From assembly GCA_008375315.1 (NCBI GenBank), contig CP032507.1:434001-498000 (forward strand): a stretch of 64,000 nt of DNA, in the 5' to 3' direction. The notes below the pieces were generated by a model. That model was not told the origin of the DNA. It worked only from the letters and a program-made list of their open reading frames with translations, and made no database searches. Both the position numbers and the translations under genes were made by a program. Origin of the DNA: Ectothiorhodospiraceae bacterium BW-2. Lineage in GTDB: Bacteria; Pseudomonadota; Gammaproteobacteria; Thiohalomonadales; Thiohalomonadaceae. Positions 47,217-56,729 of this stretch are shown piece by piece (the first letter of the stretch is position 1; the number at the start of each line of letters is the position of its first letter).

Positions 47217-47906
47217 CTAACCTACTTTTTTGGCTCTATTTTTTGCTTCGATACAGCTATTATAGGCCTCAAGTGCATCTTCAACTCGATCAAACCACAA
47301 CACCTTGCCCTGAAACAGAAAAATACCAGCTTGGCAAAACTCTTTTAACTGCTCTTCAGCGTGCGACACCATAATCAGACTAGAGCGCCCCATCAAATCT
47401 TCAAATGCCTGTTTAGCTTTCTGCTTAAACGCCTTATCGCCGACAGCCGTCATCTCATCAGAGAGGTAAACATCAAAATCAAACGCTAGCGACAACGCAA
47501 AGGTGAGCCTTGCTTTCATACCACTGGAGTAGGTGGATACCGGCTCATAGAACGATTTACCAATTTCAGAAAAGTCCTGAATCTGTTGTAAAACATCGGC
47601 CATACTCTGCTCAACACCATGTACTCTGCAGAGAAATTTGGCATTTTGATGCCCACTCAATTTAGGGTGTAATCCTCCACCAAACCCTAACGGCCAAGAG
47701 ATACGACAGTTACGAACAATTTTACCTTGATTAGGCTGCTCTAAACCGCCAATCAGACGCAATAGTGTCGATTTACCGGCACCATTATGGCCAATGAGTC
47801 CCACATTAACCTGTGCCGGAATAGTTAGAGTAATATCATCCAATACCCAAGGCCCGGGGCCTTTAGCGGTAATATAGCGTTTACTGACTTGCTGTAGTTC
47901 AATCAT
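47217..47906 (-). CDS. Polysaccharide ABC transporter ATPase, KpsT type
   Basis: This 229-residue ATPase has Walker A GHNGAGKSTLL, signature YSSGMKARLTFALSLAFD, Walker B-like VYLSDEMTAVGD and the switch His in IMVSHAEEQL. It is short, like KpsT/CtrD, and has no extra C-terminal carbohydrate-binding domain as in Wzt(O9a). The terminus of the polysaccharide is therefore probably not read by this ATPase. It is coupled to the permease gene by an ATGA overlap (47903-47906). Confidence 0.95.
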   Translation of the reverse strand: MIELQQVSKRYITAKGPGPWVLDDITLTIPAQVNVGLIGHNGAGKSTLLRLIGGLEQPNQGKIVRNCRISWPLGFGGGLHPKLSGHQNAKFLCRVHGVEQSMADVLQQIQDFSEIGKSFYEPVSTYSSGMKARLTFALSLAFDFDVYLSDEMTAVGDKAFKQKAKQAFEDLMGRSSLIMVSHAEEQLKEFCQAGIFLFQGKVLWFDRVEDALEAYNSCIEAKNRAKKVG

Positions 47907-48709
47907 CGCATCAAAATCTGCTGCTCATAACGACGAATTAATAGCAGACCAAAAAAAAAGCTGCCAACGGCCCACTTAGCCAAATAGTCTATCTCAATCG
48001 GCTCGAACGGCAGATAGGGATCGGCAAAACCGTGCCTCACCGCTGCCACACCATGCATCAAGGGGTTGTAGGTCAAATATTCGAAGACTTCAGGAATATT
48101 TTGAAATCGCTCTAAAGGAAAGATAACACCTGAAGTAATAAACAGCGGTCGATGCATAAAGTCGAGAATTTTAGCCACAAACGGCGACATGATCTTACAG
48201 ACCGCATGAACCATAGCATACCCTACCCCTAACAGCGCCATCAGTGCTGCCGCCTCTATAATTGTTAATAGCGTATCTGGAAAGATATCAAATTGAAACA
48301 GCACCCAACTACCCAGCAGAATCACTATAGCAACAAGCAGTTGCAGATAAATCGACAAAAACCCTTTAACCAGTATCGTATCGACGACTTTAACCTGCCG
48401 ATAGGCGATAAGCTGCTTATTCGCATTAATCGCATTAGAGGCCTGATTCGCAGGCAACTGAAACAGATAGTAGAACAGCACACCAGTCATAATCCAGACT
48501 TCAGTCTCCATCCCCTCGATAATTCTCATTCTGATAAAGGTAAACATTAAAATCAGAAAAATAATTAATAGCAGCGGATTAACGACTATCCATATCCAGC
48601 CATACTCCCCCTCTTTAGCGGTAAGAACCTGCATCGCCTCGCGCAAAAAGAGTGCGCGCCAGACTGCCCAGGTCACCTGCCACTGTGTTCGTGTATTATT
48701 TTGAGTCAA
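47903..48709 (-). CDS. Polysaccharide ABC-2 permease, KpsM type
   Basis: This 268-residue protein has about six membrane segments (for example WIVVNPLLLIIFLILMFTF, MALLGVGYAMVHAVCKI). ITSGVIFPLERFQNIPEVFEY and YNPLMHGVAAVRHGF are typical of capsule and O-antigen ABC-2 exporters. It moves lipid-linked polysaccharide across the inner membrane with the ATPase encoded next. The start appears to be TTG at 48709, inside the end of the upstream gene (14-nt overlap). Confidence 0.93.
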   Translation of the reverse strand: MTQNNTRTQWQVTWAVWRALFLREAMQVLTAKEGEYGWIWIVVNPLLLIIFLILMFTFIRMRIIEGMETEVWIMTGVLFYYLFQLPANQASNAINANKQLIAYRQVKVVDTILVKGFLSIYLQLLVAIVILLGSWVLFQFDIFPDTLLTIIEAAALMALLGVGYAMVHAVCKIMSPFVAKILDFMHRPLFITSGVIFPLERFQNIPEVFEYLTYNPLMHGVAAVRHGFADPYLPFEPIEIDYLAKWAVGSFFFGLLLIRRYEQQILMR

Positions 48710-49913
48710 AGTGTAGGTCTGTTTTTTTAACCGATAACTCAGTTTCGGTGTGTTCTGTTATCGTCTGCTCAACACGACACTGCAACTTTTGTAGTTGTGT
48801 TGCATACTTCTCAAACATTTGCTGAATGTTATAGTGGTTTTCAATATGCTGTCTCGCATCGCGACCCTTTTGTTTAACCTCTTGTTGATGGCGTAATACC
48901 CAACTGACTAGAGGCGGAATATCCTCACTATGTTTAAAATAGCGGGCACACTCTGCGGCTACCTCCCGATTAAAAAGGTTATCGTGCGCTATCACCAGAT
49001 TGCCACAACTCATCGCCTCAAGTAGCGACGGATTAGTCCCGCCAACGGTATGGCCGTGAAATGCTGCTAAAGCAAAATAGCGCAACGACTGCAGATGATC
49101 CCGAAAATAGATAGCACCAATAAAACGAATGCGGTGACCACTATAAGCGAGAAGCTTACGCACATAACTATCATGATTAGAGACATCACTCACCACCACT
49201 AAGGGTAACTCGGTTTCACTCTTCATAAAGCCTGTTACAATCTCCAGCAGACTATTTTCGGGTACAGCTCGCGCAACCATAATAAAATATTGATTAGGTT
49301 GTAGATCAAACGGATCTAAGTGGCGTAACTCGGGCAGAATCGGTGTCGTATCGGTACCATACACAATAGTCTCAAAGCTCGATATCGCGCCATATCGTTG
49401 GGTTAAATGGCACTTAATCTGCTCCGAATCGCAAATAACTTTATCAGCAATCGATACCGCTCTGCGCTCCATCCACTTAAACCAAAGCTGACCATACCAA
49501 GGCCACTTCGCTCGCGCCCACTCTAAACCATCCATATTAATCCACACCAAAGCCCCCTCTCGTTTCGGTGCGGCGCAAAAGAGCGCGGAGCCATAGCCGA
49601 GCATGTAGATTAAGTCGTATTTTTTACGACATTGGCGCAAGGTTAGCCAGTCATAAATTAGAGACGAAGCGGTACCTAAAGGGGGGACACGAATATATTT
49701 TAATGCAACCCCTTTATAGTTATCCGGCCCCGGAATAACCCCCTCTTCGCAATAGACAGTCACATGAAACCCACTATTCACCCAATACACAGCTAAATCT
49801 TCGGCGAAAGTCTCAAAACCGCCATAGTGAGCCGGAATACCACGAACCCCCACAATCGCAATACGAAACGGTTTAAGTGAGTCGCCTCTACTCTCTGCAA
49901 TAGTCTGTTTCAA
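48696..49913 (-). CDS. GT4 glycosyltransferase with DUF1972 domain
   Basis: 405 residues. FRIAIVGVRGIPAHYGGFETFAEDLA is the DUF1972 signature (read as FRIAIVGVRGIPAHYGG then FETFAEDL) found in rhamnosyl- and related transferases of exopolysaccharide loci. GHTVGGTNPSLLEAMSCGNL is the C-terminal donor-binding motif. It probably acts early on the polysaccharide. The start is TTG (49913) by the open frame. Its 3' end overlaps the permease gene. Confidence 0.87.
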   Translation of the reverse strand: MKQTIAESRGDSLKPFRIAIVGVRGIPAHYGGFETFAEDLAVYWVNSGFHVTVYCEEGVIPGPDNYKGVALKYIRVPPLGTASSLIYDWLTLRQCRKKYDLIYMLGYGSALFCAAPKREGALVWINMDGLEWARAKWPWYGQLWFKWMERRAVSIADKVICDSEQIKCHLTQRYGAISSFETIVYGTDTTPILPELRHLDPFDLQPNQYFIMVARAVPENSLLEIVTGFMKSETELPLVVVSDVSNHDSYVRKLLAYSGHRIRFIGAIYFRDHLQSLRYFALAAFHGHTVGGTNPSLLEAMSCGNLVIAHDNLFNREVAAECARYFKHSEDIPPLVSWVLRHQQEVKQKGRDARQHIENHYNIQQMFEKYATQLQKLQCRVEQTITEHTETELSVKKTDLHFDSK

Positions 49914-49942
49914 TTTGAATTATTATTACCTAATATTTTAAA

Positions 49943-51100
49943 TCAATTTAGCTGCAATAACTGCCGTTCTAGCAAGTCGAGTTGACGAGATAGTTGAAAA
50001 CGGCTCTGCCAGCGCCGATAGCCCGCCTGAGCCAACTGCTGTCGCCAATGGCTATCGTTAATCAGCCGCAACAACGCTACCGCCCAGTGCTGTTGCGTTG
50101 TCCGCGCCACCAACACACCACTCTCATTCGATACCACTATATCATTTAAGCCACCAACCGCCGATGCAATCAAAGGTTTAGCCGCAGCCATCGCCTCCAC
50201 CGCAACCAACCCAAACCCCTCAGCACTCATTGAGGGCACGGCTACAATATCGGCAGCGGCATAAACTGCGCCCATACTAGCACGCCAAGGCAACAAGGTA
50301 AATCTTGCTGCCTTGGTGCTCCTCGCAATCAGTTGTTCTAACTGGTGGCCATAGTAGGACTGATTCGGCGAGACAGAACCGACAAAGACAAACTCAATCT
50401 CTAAATCAGGAGATAGAATACTAATATAGTTAGCTGCCCTAATTAACAGATGCTGCCCTTTACGCCAGCTCAGCCTACCGGGAACCACAATCGTTAGCGC
50501 GGTAACGGAGAGGCCTAGCCTCTTTTTAGCGACCAAGGGATCGAGTAAGTTGTTATAAGGCGCTACCCCGTTCCAAATGACACAACACTTCCGCCTAGCG
50601 ATAGTATCAGCGGACCAGAGTGACTCTCTGACCGCTTCAGAGACACAGATGATGCGCTCACTCCAACCCAAAATCAGACGGCCCGCCCAACAGCGCAGCC
50701 AGTATGGCCCCGGCACCACCTCATGCAGGTGCCATAAGTGTCGGATACCGCGATAGCGAGCCACCACCACACCACTGAGTGTCGCTAGTGAGTTACTGTA
50801 GATGATATCGGGCTGAAACTGCTTAACCGCACGATTTAGCTGCCACACGCTACGCACAGCTTCCAACATAAACGGCAGCCATAGCCTCGGCTTTTTCAGA
50901 CCCGAATGGAGACGCCATACCGGCTCTATCTGATACTCAATCGTCTCCTGTTGTAGCACTTTAGTTAGCTCCCCTTCTGCTGGTAAAAGCACCTTTAACC
51001 GATACCCCCTCTGTTGCAGATGGATAAGTAGCCCAAGCAGTACCCGATCCGAGCCATAGAGCTCAGCCGACTGATGGACAAACAGAATCGATGGCTTCAT
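49943..51100 (-). CDS. GT4 glycosyltransferase
   Basis: About 385 residues from ATG 51100, whose ATGA overlaps the stop of the upstream GT2 gene. A longer frame to 51133 is less likely. The N-terminal domain reads ILFVHQSAELYGSDRVLLGLL and YSNSLATLSGVVVA. The C-terminal domain has the family hallmark VPSMSAEGFGLVAVEAMAAAKP with the E-x7-E glutamates and VGGLNDIVVSNESGVLV. It retains a standard nucleotide-sugar site. Product linkage unknown. Confidence 0.9.
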   Translation of the reverse strand: MKPSILFVHQSAELYGSDRVLLGLLIHLQQRGYRLKVLLPAEGELTKVLQQETIEYQIEPVWRLHSGLKKPRLWLPFMLEAVRSVWQLNRAVKQFQPDIIYSNSLATLSGVVVARYRGIRHLWHLHEVVPGPYWLRCWAGRLILGWSERIICVSEAVRESLWSADTIARRKCCVIWNGVAPYNNLLDPLVAKKRLGLSVTALTIVVPGRLSWRKGQHLLIRAANYISILSPDLEIEFVFVGSVSPNQSYYGHQLEQLIARSTKAARFTLLPWRASMGAVYAAADIVAVPSMSAEGFGLVAVEAMAAAKPLIASAVGGLNDIVVSNESGVLVARTTQQHWAVALLRLINDSHWRQQLAQAGYRRWQSRFQLSRQLDLLERQLLQLN

Positions 51101-51888
51101 CGACAGCGCCACCAGAGTCGCAAACGGTACCACTGTTGATAGCAGCGGGTCAAAAAGCGTTCAAAGCGTGTGTGGTTATAGATCACGCCTAGCGCCTGAA
51201 TCATCTCTAGCTGTTTAGCCCGATACACATCGCTACGATAGGAGAGCTGCGCTTCGGCCAGATTGTGTTGTAACCGGCTCTGCAGCAGCCATACAGATGG
51301 ATAACGGCTCTCATACTGCCGCATGAGCCAAGAGTCGGTACCATAGACAAACAGAGCATCAGGGTAGCACAGAGAGGAGAGAAAGCGGCCACTTAGCGTC
51401 ATGCCACTATTCATAGCGACTAGGCGCCGGCTACTCACTACCCCAACGGCATTAGCCATCGACTGTGAGTGATAACCCCGTGCGCCCCAACGCCTTCCCG
51501 GACTCATTAGACGGTTACTGCTCCAAAGCTGTGGCAAAATCAGCGGCCACTGCTGTTGCATCGCCTCATTCATTTCGTGCCAATAAGATTGTGGTATAAG
51601 CGTATCTTGATCTAGCAGGGTCAAATAGTCTTCAGGCGTTATATAATTAGCAATAACATGGTTATAGGCAGCGGCCAAACCCCAATTTTTACCCGGCACG
51701 ATATGGATCAGAGAGTAAGCCGCAAAATGGTGCTGCAACCACGCTCGCTCCTCTGCAGTAACGGTAGAGTTACTCCATAACAGCAGTCGCTGATTCGGAT
51801 AGGGCGGCTCAGGGGCTAGCGACTGCAGCGCAGCGCTGTGCCACAGTTGACAGTGGTAACTCACTATCAAAATAGTGTGGTAGCGCAT
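51097..51888 (-). CDS. GT2 rhamnosyltransferase-like protein
   Basis: This 263-residue protein is a short GT2 enzyme with ILIVSYHCQLWHSAALQSL, NWGLAAAYNHVIANY and LTLLDQDTLIPQSYW (DxD-like LDQDT). This resembles the rhamnosyltransferase branch of GT2. ATGA coupling to the downstream GT4 gene supports a shared pathway. It lies 19 nt after the YjbH-like gene. Confidence 0.83.
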   Translation of the reverse strand: MRYHTILIVSYHCQLWHSAALQSLAPEPPYPNQRLLLWSNSTVTAEERAWLQHHFAAYSLIHIVPGKNWGLAAAYNHVIANYITPEDYLTLLDQDTLIPQSYWHEMNEAMQQQWPLILPQLWSSNRLMSPGRRWGARGYHSQSMANAVGVVSSRRLVAMNSGMTLSGRFLSSLCYPDALFVYGTDSWLMRQYESRYPSVWLLQSRLQHNLAEAQLSYRSDVYRAKQLEMIQALGVIYNHTRFERFLTRCYQQWYRLRLWWRCR

Positions 51889-51906
51889 ACGCTAATGGGT
51901 TATCGC

Positions 51907-54126
51907 TTAACGAAACCGCCAGTAAGCCTCCCGTAACCGCGGCAAAGAGCGTTCAAGCACCACCCCATCAAGACGATCATCATCCAAATAGCGACCAGCG
52001 ATTGAGACCTCAGTCACCGGCTGCTGTAGTAATAGCGGTTTTAAGGTATTGTTACCGTCACCAATAAAGGTAGTCTGTACTTCAATTTCAAAGGCGCTAT
52101 CACCATGCACTTTAACCGGCCCGACCTGCCAGCTACGGCGGCTATCGAGTGGTAGAGCAACTTTAAGCGCCACTGCGCGAATATCAAAGTCATCTTTATA
52201 GGTCGCACCAACACTTAAATCACCAAACTGACGAGTTAGGTCGAGTTGTATGCCCCGATCCTGATAGAGAAACTGCCCGGCAGTTAGCTCTATACGACTA
52301 GCCCACTCTGGCCATAAGTAGCGGTAACCGATTAACCAACTATCCCCCTTATCGCCCTCATCGTAACCATAAGGGGAGTCACTGCTATCGCGATAGGGCT
52401 GGTAGTGGCCTAACTGTAGCCGCAGACGGCGATATTCGCTTTGGCGCCAAATCGTCTCATTAGTCAGCAGATAGAAGTCGCGCCGCGCAATACCCAATGA
52501 GCTCTGGTTATACCAGTCACGCTCTAACTGTAGCGTCTGGTTCAGGGTTAACTCTCGCAGACCGCTTTGTAAACGATAAGATTCAAATAACTGATTGTCA
52601 TCAAAGTTACGACTATGGTGCAGCGGCACCTCCCCCTGTAACGCTAACACTGCACCGTGCCATAGCGGCTGCAATAGGGTCGGTCGCAATGATAGAGAGT
52701 AGTCATACTCACCGACCTCAGTACCGATACGGTGCTTTAACCCGCCCCGAAAAGCAAGTTCTGACAGCGGCCAGCTATCTTTCGCAGTGATAAGCCAATC
52801 GACCTGTAATGGCCACGAAGCGTTCGCCGGCATCACCTTTAGGGTCAACGAGGGAGGAGTTCGGGTCAGACACTCAACAGCTCGGCAGTCACTCAGTTCA
52901 AGATAGCGACGATACTCATTTAACTTAACCCGAATATCCCATAGGGCGATGCCATCACGCTTTACCCTAAGCCAGAGCCAGCTATAGTGAAGCGAATCGG
53001 TCGTGGCGACCGCTCCTAAGAGTAGCCCTAGCGCATCGATAGCGTTACGATCAAAGCGGTGATCGGTTAACTCAATCACCAGTGTCTGCTGTTCAACTTC
53101 ACCGACATGAAAGCGATAGCCGTAGTCGCGCAGCCTTTTAACCAATTTAGCGAGCACAGCAGAGGGCGCAGCTTTAATACTTGCAGCACCGGCATTACTC
53201 TCGGCACGCTCCTGCTGCTGTCGCTGCTCTAACCACTGGCGATAGGGGTTAACGACGCTACTCTTATCGTTAGCTCGACCCGATTGTGCCATTTCATCAC
53301 TACGCTCAAAAGGCAACGAATGATCTGGCCGCTCTATCGCTGCTGTCGTGGTGTCGGTCATCACCATCGCATTGCGGTTTTTATGCAGTGAGGTGGTAAA
53401 AGTGAGAGCTAACGAATGTTCATCAGGACGGTTGCCATCAAAAGCTGCGGCCATTAAGCCAAACTGCCCCCACGATAACCACTGTTTAGGCGTTTCGGCT
53501 CGTAGCGCCAAACTATACTGCTGTGGCTCATGCTCCGCTAGTAGCGCGAGTGACGGGTGTAGCTGCCACTCTGTGCCGATGTAGAAGCCACTATGAATAT
53601 CACTATGACGATAGCCGCCGATAAACTGCCAATCATGCCATCGCTTAGAGAGGGTTAAAAAGGTGGCGTTAAACTCAGTCGCGTTACCGGCTCCGCCCAA
53701 ATCCCGTGCTACTAGTGCAACAGCCGGCAAGGTACGGCTCTCTTGATGTAGCTTAATTTTCAGGTTAGCCGACAGGTCATTAAGCAGCCGATCCTCCTGC
53801 CAGTTAAGTCGCTCTAAAATCGATCCTTGCGGATAGCGCCGCTCCCGTGCCGAGTAACGAGCCATATGGCGTGCCGTTAACTCAAAACGGTTAAACAGTC
53901 CTAACTGAAACATCCAGTTGCGCCCCTTTACCGCTTTAACTCGATGCTCCATATCGTAGTCGAGCTGATTGGAGTAGAGTAGTGAAAATTGACCGTCAGT
54001 AGCGGTTTCAGCGTCGGGTAGGTTAATTAAACCGCTATAGCCCTGGAGGGAGATGGCTGCTGTCACATTGAGGGAGAGTGATAGCAGACTACCCAAAAAA
54101 ATCAGATTAAGCTTTTGTTTTAGCAT
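51907..54126 (-). CDS. YjbH-like outer-membrane exopolysaccharide protein
   Basis: 739 residues with a signal peptide (about 1-23, ending VTAA). ISLQGYSGLINLPDAETATDG is the YjbH/WbfB family opening, and beta-strand-rich sequence continues to the end (GFYIGTEWQLHPSLALLAEH, WLIGYRYLWPEWASRIEL). YjbH is an outer-membrane protein of uncertain function linked to exopolysaccharide production. Here it stands alone without YjbE, YjbF or YjbG partners. It probably acts in export or anchoring together with the KpsD-like channel. Confidence 0.85.
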   Translation of the reverse strand: MLKQKLNLIFLGSLLSLSLNVTAAISLQGYSGLINLPDAETATDGQFSLLYSNQLDYDMEHRVKAVKGRNWMFQLGLFNRFELTARHMARYSARERRYPQGSILERLNWQEDRLLNDLSANLKIKLHQESRTLPAVALVARDLGGAGNATEFNATFLTLSKRWHDWQFIGGYRHSDIHSGFYIGTEWQLHPSLALLAEHEPQQYSLALRAETPKQWLSWGQFGLMAAAFDGNRPDEHSLALTFTTSLHKNRNAMVMTDTTTAAIERPDHSLPFERSDEMAQSGRANDKSSVVNPYRQWLEQRQQQERAESNAGAASIKAAPSAVLAKLVKRLRDYGYRFHVGEVEQQTLVIELTDHRFDRNAIDALGLLLGAVATTDSLHYSWLWLRVKRDGIALWDIRVKLNEYRRYLELSDCRAVECLTRTPPSLTLKVMPANASWPLQVDWLITAKDSWPLSELAFRGGLKHRIGTEVGEYDYSLSLRPTLLQPLWHGAVLALQGEVPLHHSRNFDDNQLFESYRLQSGLRELTLNQTLQLERDWYNQSSLGIARRDFYLLTNETIWRQSEYRRLRLQLGHYQPYRDSSDSPYGYDEGDKGDSWLIGYRYLWPEWASRIELTAGQFLYQDRGIQLDLTRQFGDLSVGATYKDDFDIRAVALKVALPLDSRRSWQVGPVKVHGDSAFEIEVQTTFIGDGNNTLKPLLLQQPVTEVSIAGRYLDDDRLDGVVLERSLPRLREAYWRFR

Positions 54127-54154
54127 AAAATTAATTCAAAATCGCAATAAAATA

Positions 54155-55171
54155 TTAACTCTCTAATGCACGTACGATTTCAGCAGCGATATCCATTGGT
54201 CTCGGTAGGGTCGCAACATCAAACTCATCTAACTCATTAGGGAGGGGATCGTAGAAGAGTATATCATCTTCTCTGCCTAAATATTCACGCGCAATGTAGC
54301 CATAATCTTCCTGATTCGCTTCAATTAGGGCCATCGCCATCTCTCGTGACAGCAGAGTAGCGTTACTCTCTGAAGGGATATCTAAATGATACAGATAGTG
54401 CATAATTTTATGGTAACTTTTATCACTCATCGTTGTTCGCTGCACCACATCCATAATTTGAATCACATAGGGGGATAGGCTACGATTGATCGGTTGAGTT
54501 ATTTTAGTTGTATCAATAGTCTGGCTTTCGGCACCAATTGTCTGCAAAAAATCGGAAAAGATATTAGGCAGATTTTGTTTTTTTTCATAAGGACGAACTA
54601 AAATATGCTCTTTACCAAAGACATTAGCCCACTTATCTATCAAACTGCGATAATTACTATACACAAGTCTTCTGCGATGATGAAAGCATAAAAAGGCATT
54701 AATCCCTCGTTGCCACGGAGGGTTCTGCCTAGACTTTACTGCCTGATTATACAGGGATAACCACCAATGATCATGACGGCGCAAATAGATGACAATAAAC
54801 ACTTCATAGGGCTCAAAAAACTGTTTTACCCTCTCTATTTCGCCAGGTAAGACGAACATTTCTGAACTAATAATAATTTTTTCAGGTTGAAATCTCTCTT
54901 TTTCTGCCTGAAACTCATCATATAGTCCTTTAATATCTATAGTTTGCGGATGTTGTTTTTTGCTTTCATGAATAAAACCCATCGCATAACTAAAGTGGTA
55001 GTGAGCGATATGATCACATCCTGCTTTAGGATAGAGAATTTTATGTTTTAATAACGGCTTACGGTTGTTATGTAAGAACTGTTGTATTGCCGTGGTACCG
55101 GTTTTATTGGTTCCGATATGTAAATAGATCTCGGGTTGAGATTTTTTCTTGTTAAAAAGTCCCAACAACAA
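54155..55171 (-). CDS. Sulfotransferase family protein
   Basis: 338 residues. IYLHIGTNKTGTTAIQQFL (P-loop TNKTGTT at 21-27) and VIYLRRHDHWWLSLYNQAV (about 130-148) are the two PAPS-binding regions. A Trp-rich GTP-like lid is absent, so this is a normal cytosolic-type bacterial sulfotransferase. It is the first gene of the polysaccharide run in transcription order, followed by the YjbH-like gene after 28 nt. It is separated from the upstream lipoprotein gene by a terminator. Confidence 0.85.
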   Translation of the reverse strand: MLLGLFNKKKSQPEIYLHIGTNKTGTTAIQQFLHNNRKPLLKHKILYPKAGCDHIAHYHFSYAMGFIHESKKQHPQTIDIKGLYDEFQAEKERFQPEKIIISSEMFVLPGEIERVKQFFEPYEVFIVIYLRRHDHWWLSLYNQAVKSRQNPPWQRGINAFLCFHHRRRLVYSNYRSLIDKWANVFGKEHILVRPYEKKQNLPNIFSDFLQTIGAESQTIDTTKITQPINRSLSPYVIQIMDVVQRTTMSDKSYHKIMHYLYHLDIPSESNATLLSREMAMALIEANQEDYGYIAREYLGREDDILFYDPLPNELDEFDVATLPRPMDIAAEIVRALES

Positions 55172-55202
55172 CGCTCCTTAAACACTTTTTAAACTGATAT
55201 GA

Positions 55203-55239
55203 TAAAAAAAGCCACCCTCAGTAGAGGGTGGCTTTTGAA
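55203..55239 (-). terminator. Rho-independent terminator after the lipoprotein gene
   Basis: The perfect 9-bp stem gccaccctc (55211-55219) / gagggtggc (55224-55232) with a 4-nt loop has an A-run on its left, which reads as a T-run on the - strand. It lies just downstream of the lipoprotein gene and isolates it from the polysaccharide run. Confidence 0.93.
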
Positions 55240-55262
55240 TTAGATTTTTATAAAATTAATAT

Positions 55263-56714
55263 CTAGTTTCCAGCTCCAGTTACGACAGCACAAGTACGGG
55301 TAGCTGTATCAAAAATACCACCACGCGCCTCACAGGCAGTCTGTAACAGAGTATTAGCTGCATTAGTTGCAGCATTAGTAGTACTTGTCGTTGCTTGCTC
55401 TAATAGTTGCTCATCATCAATAAACTCATCCAGATTTTCAGCTAACTGTTGCAGAACTTCATCCCCTATTTCCTCTAGGGTTACGACCGATTCAACAATG
55501 ACAATAGCTTCACTTTTACCAGCCTCACTTAGGATATTTTCAGAGTTGGTGACAGCGTCATCAACAGTCTGCTTAGCGGTAGTTTGAACATTGTCAGCTG
55601 TAATTGCCCCACTCGCAACACCACTCGCCACATCCGATTTAACTTTAATGACAACAGCAGCCACTTTTTTAGCGACATTTACCGCATCTGTAGCTGCATC
55701 TCCCGTTCCTTCTTCGTCATCAGTCGCTTCAACAGCCTCTTTAATCACGCTAGCTGTTGCTGAAAAGGTGGAAGCTTTAGCCTGAACTTCTGCCGGAACA
55801 ATCTTTTCCATGAAGGTAGTATCAGTCAGTTTATCATCCAGAGAACGCGCCGTCGTACCAGTCAGCTCAGCGTTCTTCTGCTCGGTCACAGCCTCTTGGA
55901 TCATCTTTTTAAAGACATCATTCATAGCCGCTTTAGTTTCGGTAGTAGCTGTCGCATCATCTATGCCCGAGTCGGTTTTGGCTTGTTGCACCGACTGTTT
56001 CACTATTTCAAGGATAGTCACAATTTTAGCGGCTGCTTTTTGCACACTTGGGTTGGTTACAGGATCCTTTTTCAGATCCTCTATAGCTATCCCTGTCATA
56101 GCAGCAATTGACGCCTCAGCCTGTTGATTTAACTCTTCATCCGAGAGTGTCTGCCCTGTAGCTTCCGTCTCTGCTTTAAGCTGCTCTTTAGCGATCGACA
56201 CCATGGTAGTGATGGGGGTAACGGTAGAGCTATCCGCTCCGTCACCACCATCTGCGTGGTTATCACTTTGCATATCGGCAATCTCTGCACCAGTGATTGA
56301 GTCAACACAATCGATAGCCCCGACAGGTTTATGAGTTACTGTACCGTCCTCATTAGTCGTTGAAAGCTCCCCTGTGAAGGTATATTTCCCCGGCGTCCCT
56401 GTTGCTAGCGCCTTTTTCTCACCAACAGTTACGCTGTTACACTCGGCGTAAGGATCAGAGACGATAATGGAGGAGAGGGTAACCCCTGACAGAGTCTCTT
56501 TAACCGCAGCCACTTTTGCGTCTTTTTCAGCATTTTCCAGTTCTTCCGAAGAGACTAAGTCGGTAGAATCTAGCTGAGTAACCGTATCCGTCGCGGTATC
56601 CGTCGCCGTATCCTCAGCACTATCGCTATCGCTAGAACAGCCCATCGCCAGCGCAACGGAGAGCGACAGCAGCGACACTTTAGCCAAAATTAAAAAATTA
56701 TCATTGATTTTCAC
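55263..56714 (-). CDS. Putative lipoprotein, Ala/Thr-rich
   Basis: About 483 residues from a GTG at 56714, with GGAG 9 nt upstream; a TTG at 56729 extends the same frame. The hydrophobic signal ends LSVALAMGC followed by SSDSDSAEDTATDTATD, a lipobox and acidic linker. The rest is rich in Ala, Thr, Val and Glu with long predicted helices, and only late cysteines (ACEARGGIFDTATRTC), which may form a disulfide. No known domain is recognised. A terminator follows, so it is a single-gene unit. Surface exposure is likely. Confidence 0.75.
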   Translation of the reverse strand: MKINDNFLILAKVSLLSLSVALAMGCSSDSDSAEDTATDTATDTVTQLDSTDLVSSEELENAEKDAKVAAVKETLSGVTLSSIIVSDPYAECNSVTVGEKKALATGTPGKYTFTGELSTTNEDGTVTHKPVGAIDCVDSITGAEIADMQSDNHADGGDGADSSTVTPITTMVSIAKEQLKAETEATGQTLSDEELNQQAEASIAAMTGIAIEDLKKDPVTNPSVQKAAAKIVTILEIVKQSVQQAKTDSGIDDATATTETKAAMNDVFKKMIQEAVTEQKNAELTGTTARSLDDKLTDTTFMEKIVPAEVQAKASTFSATASVIKEAVEATDDEEGTGDAATDAVNVAKKVAAVVIKVKSDVASGVASGAITADNVQTTAKQTVDDAVTNSENILSEAGKSEAIVIVESVVTLEEIGDEVLQQLAENLDEFIDDEQLLEQATTSTTNAATNAANTLLQTACEARGGIFDTATRTCAVVTGAGN

Positions 56715-56729
56715 AACACTAAACTCCAA

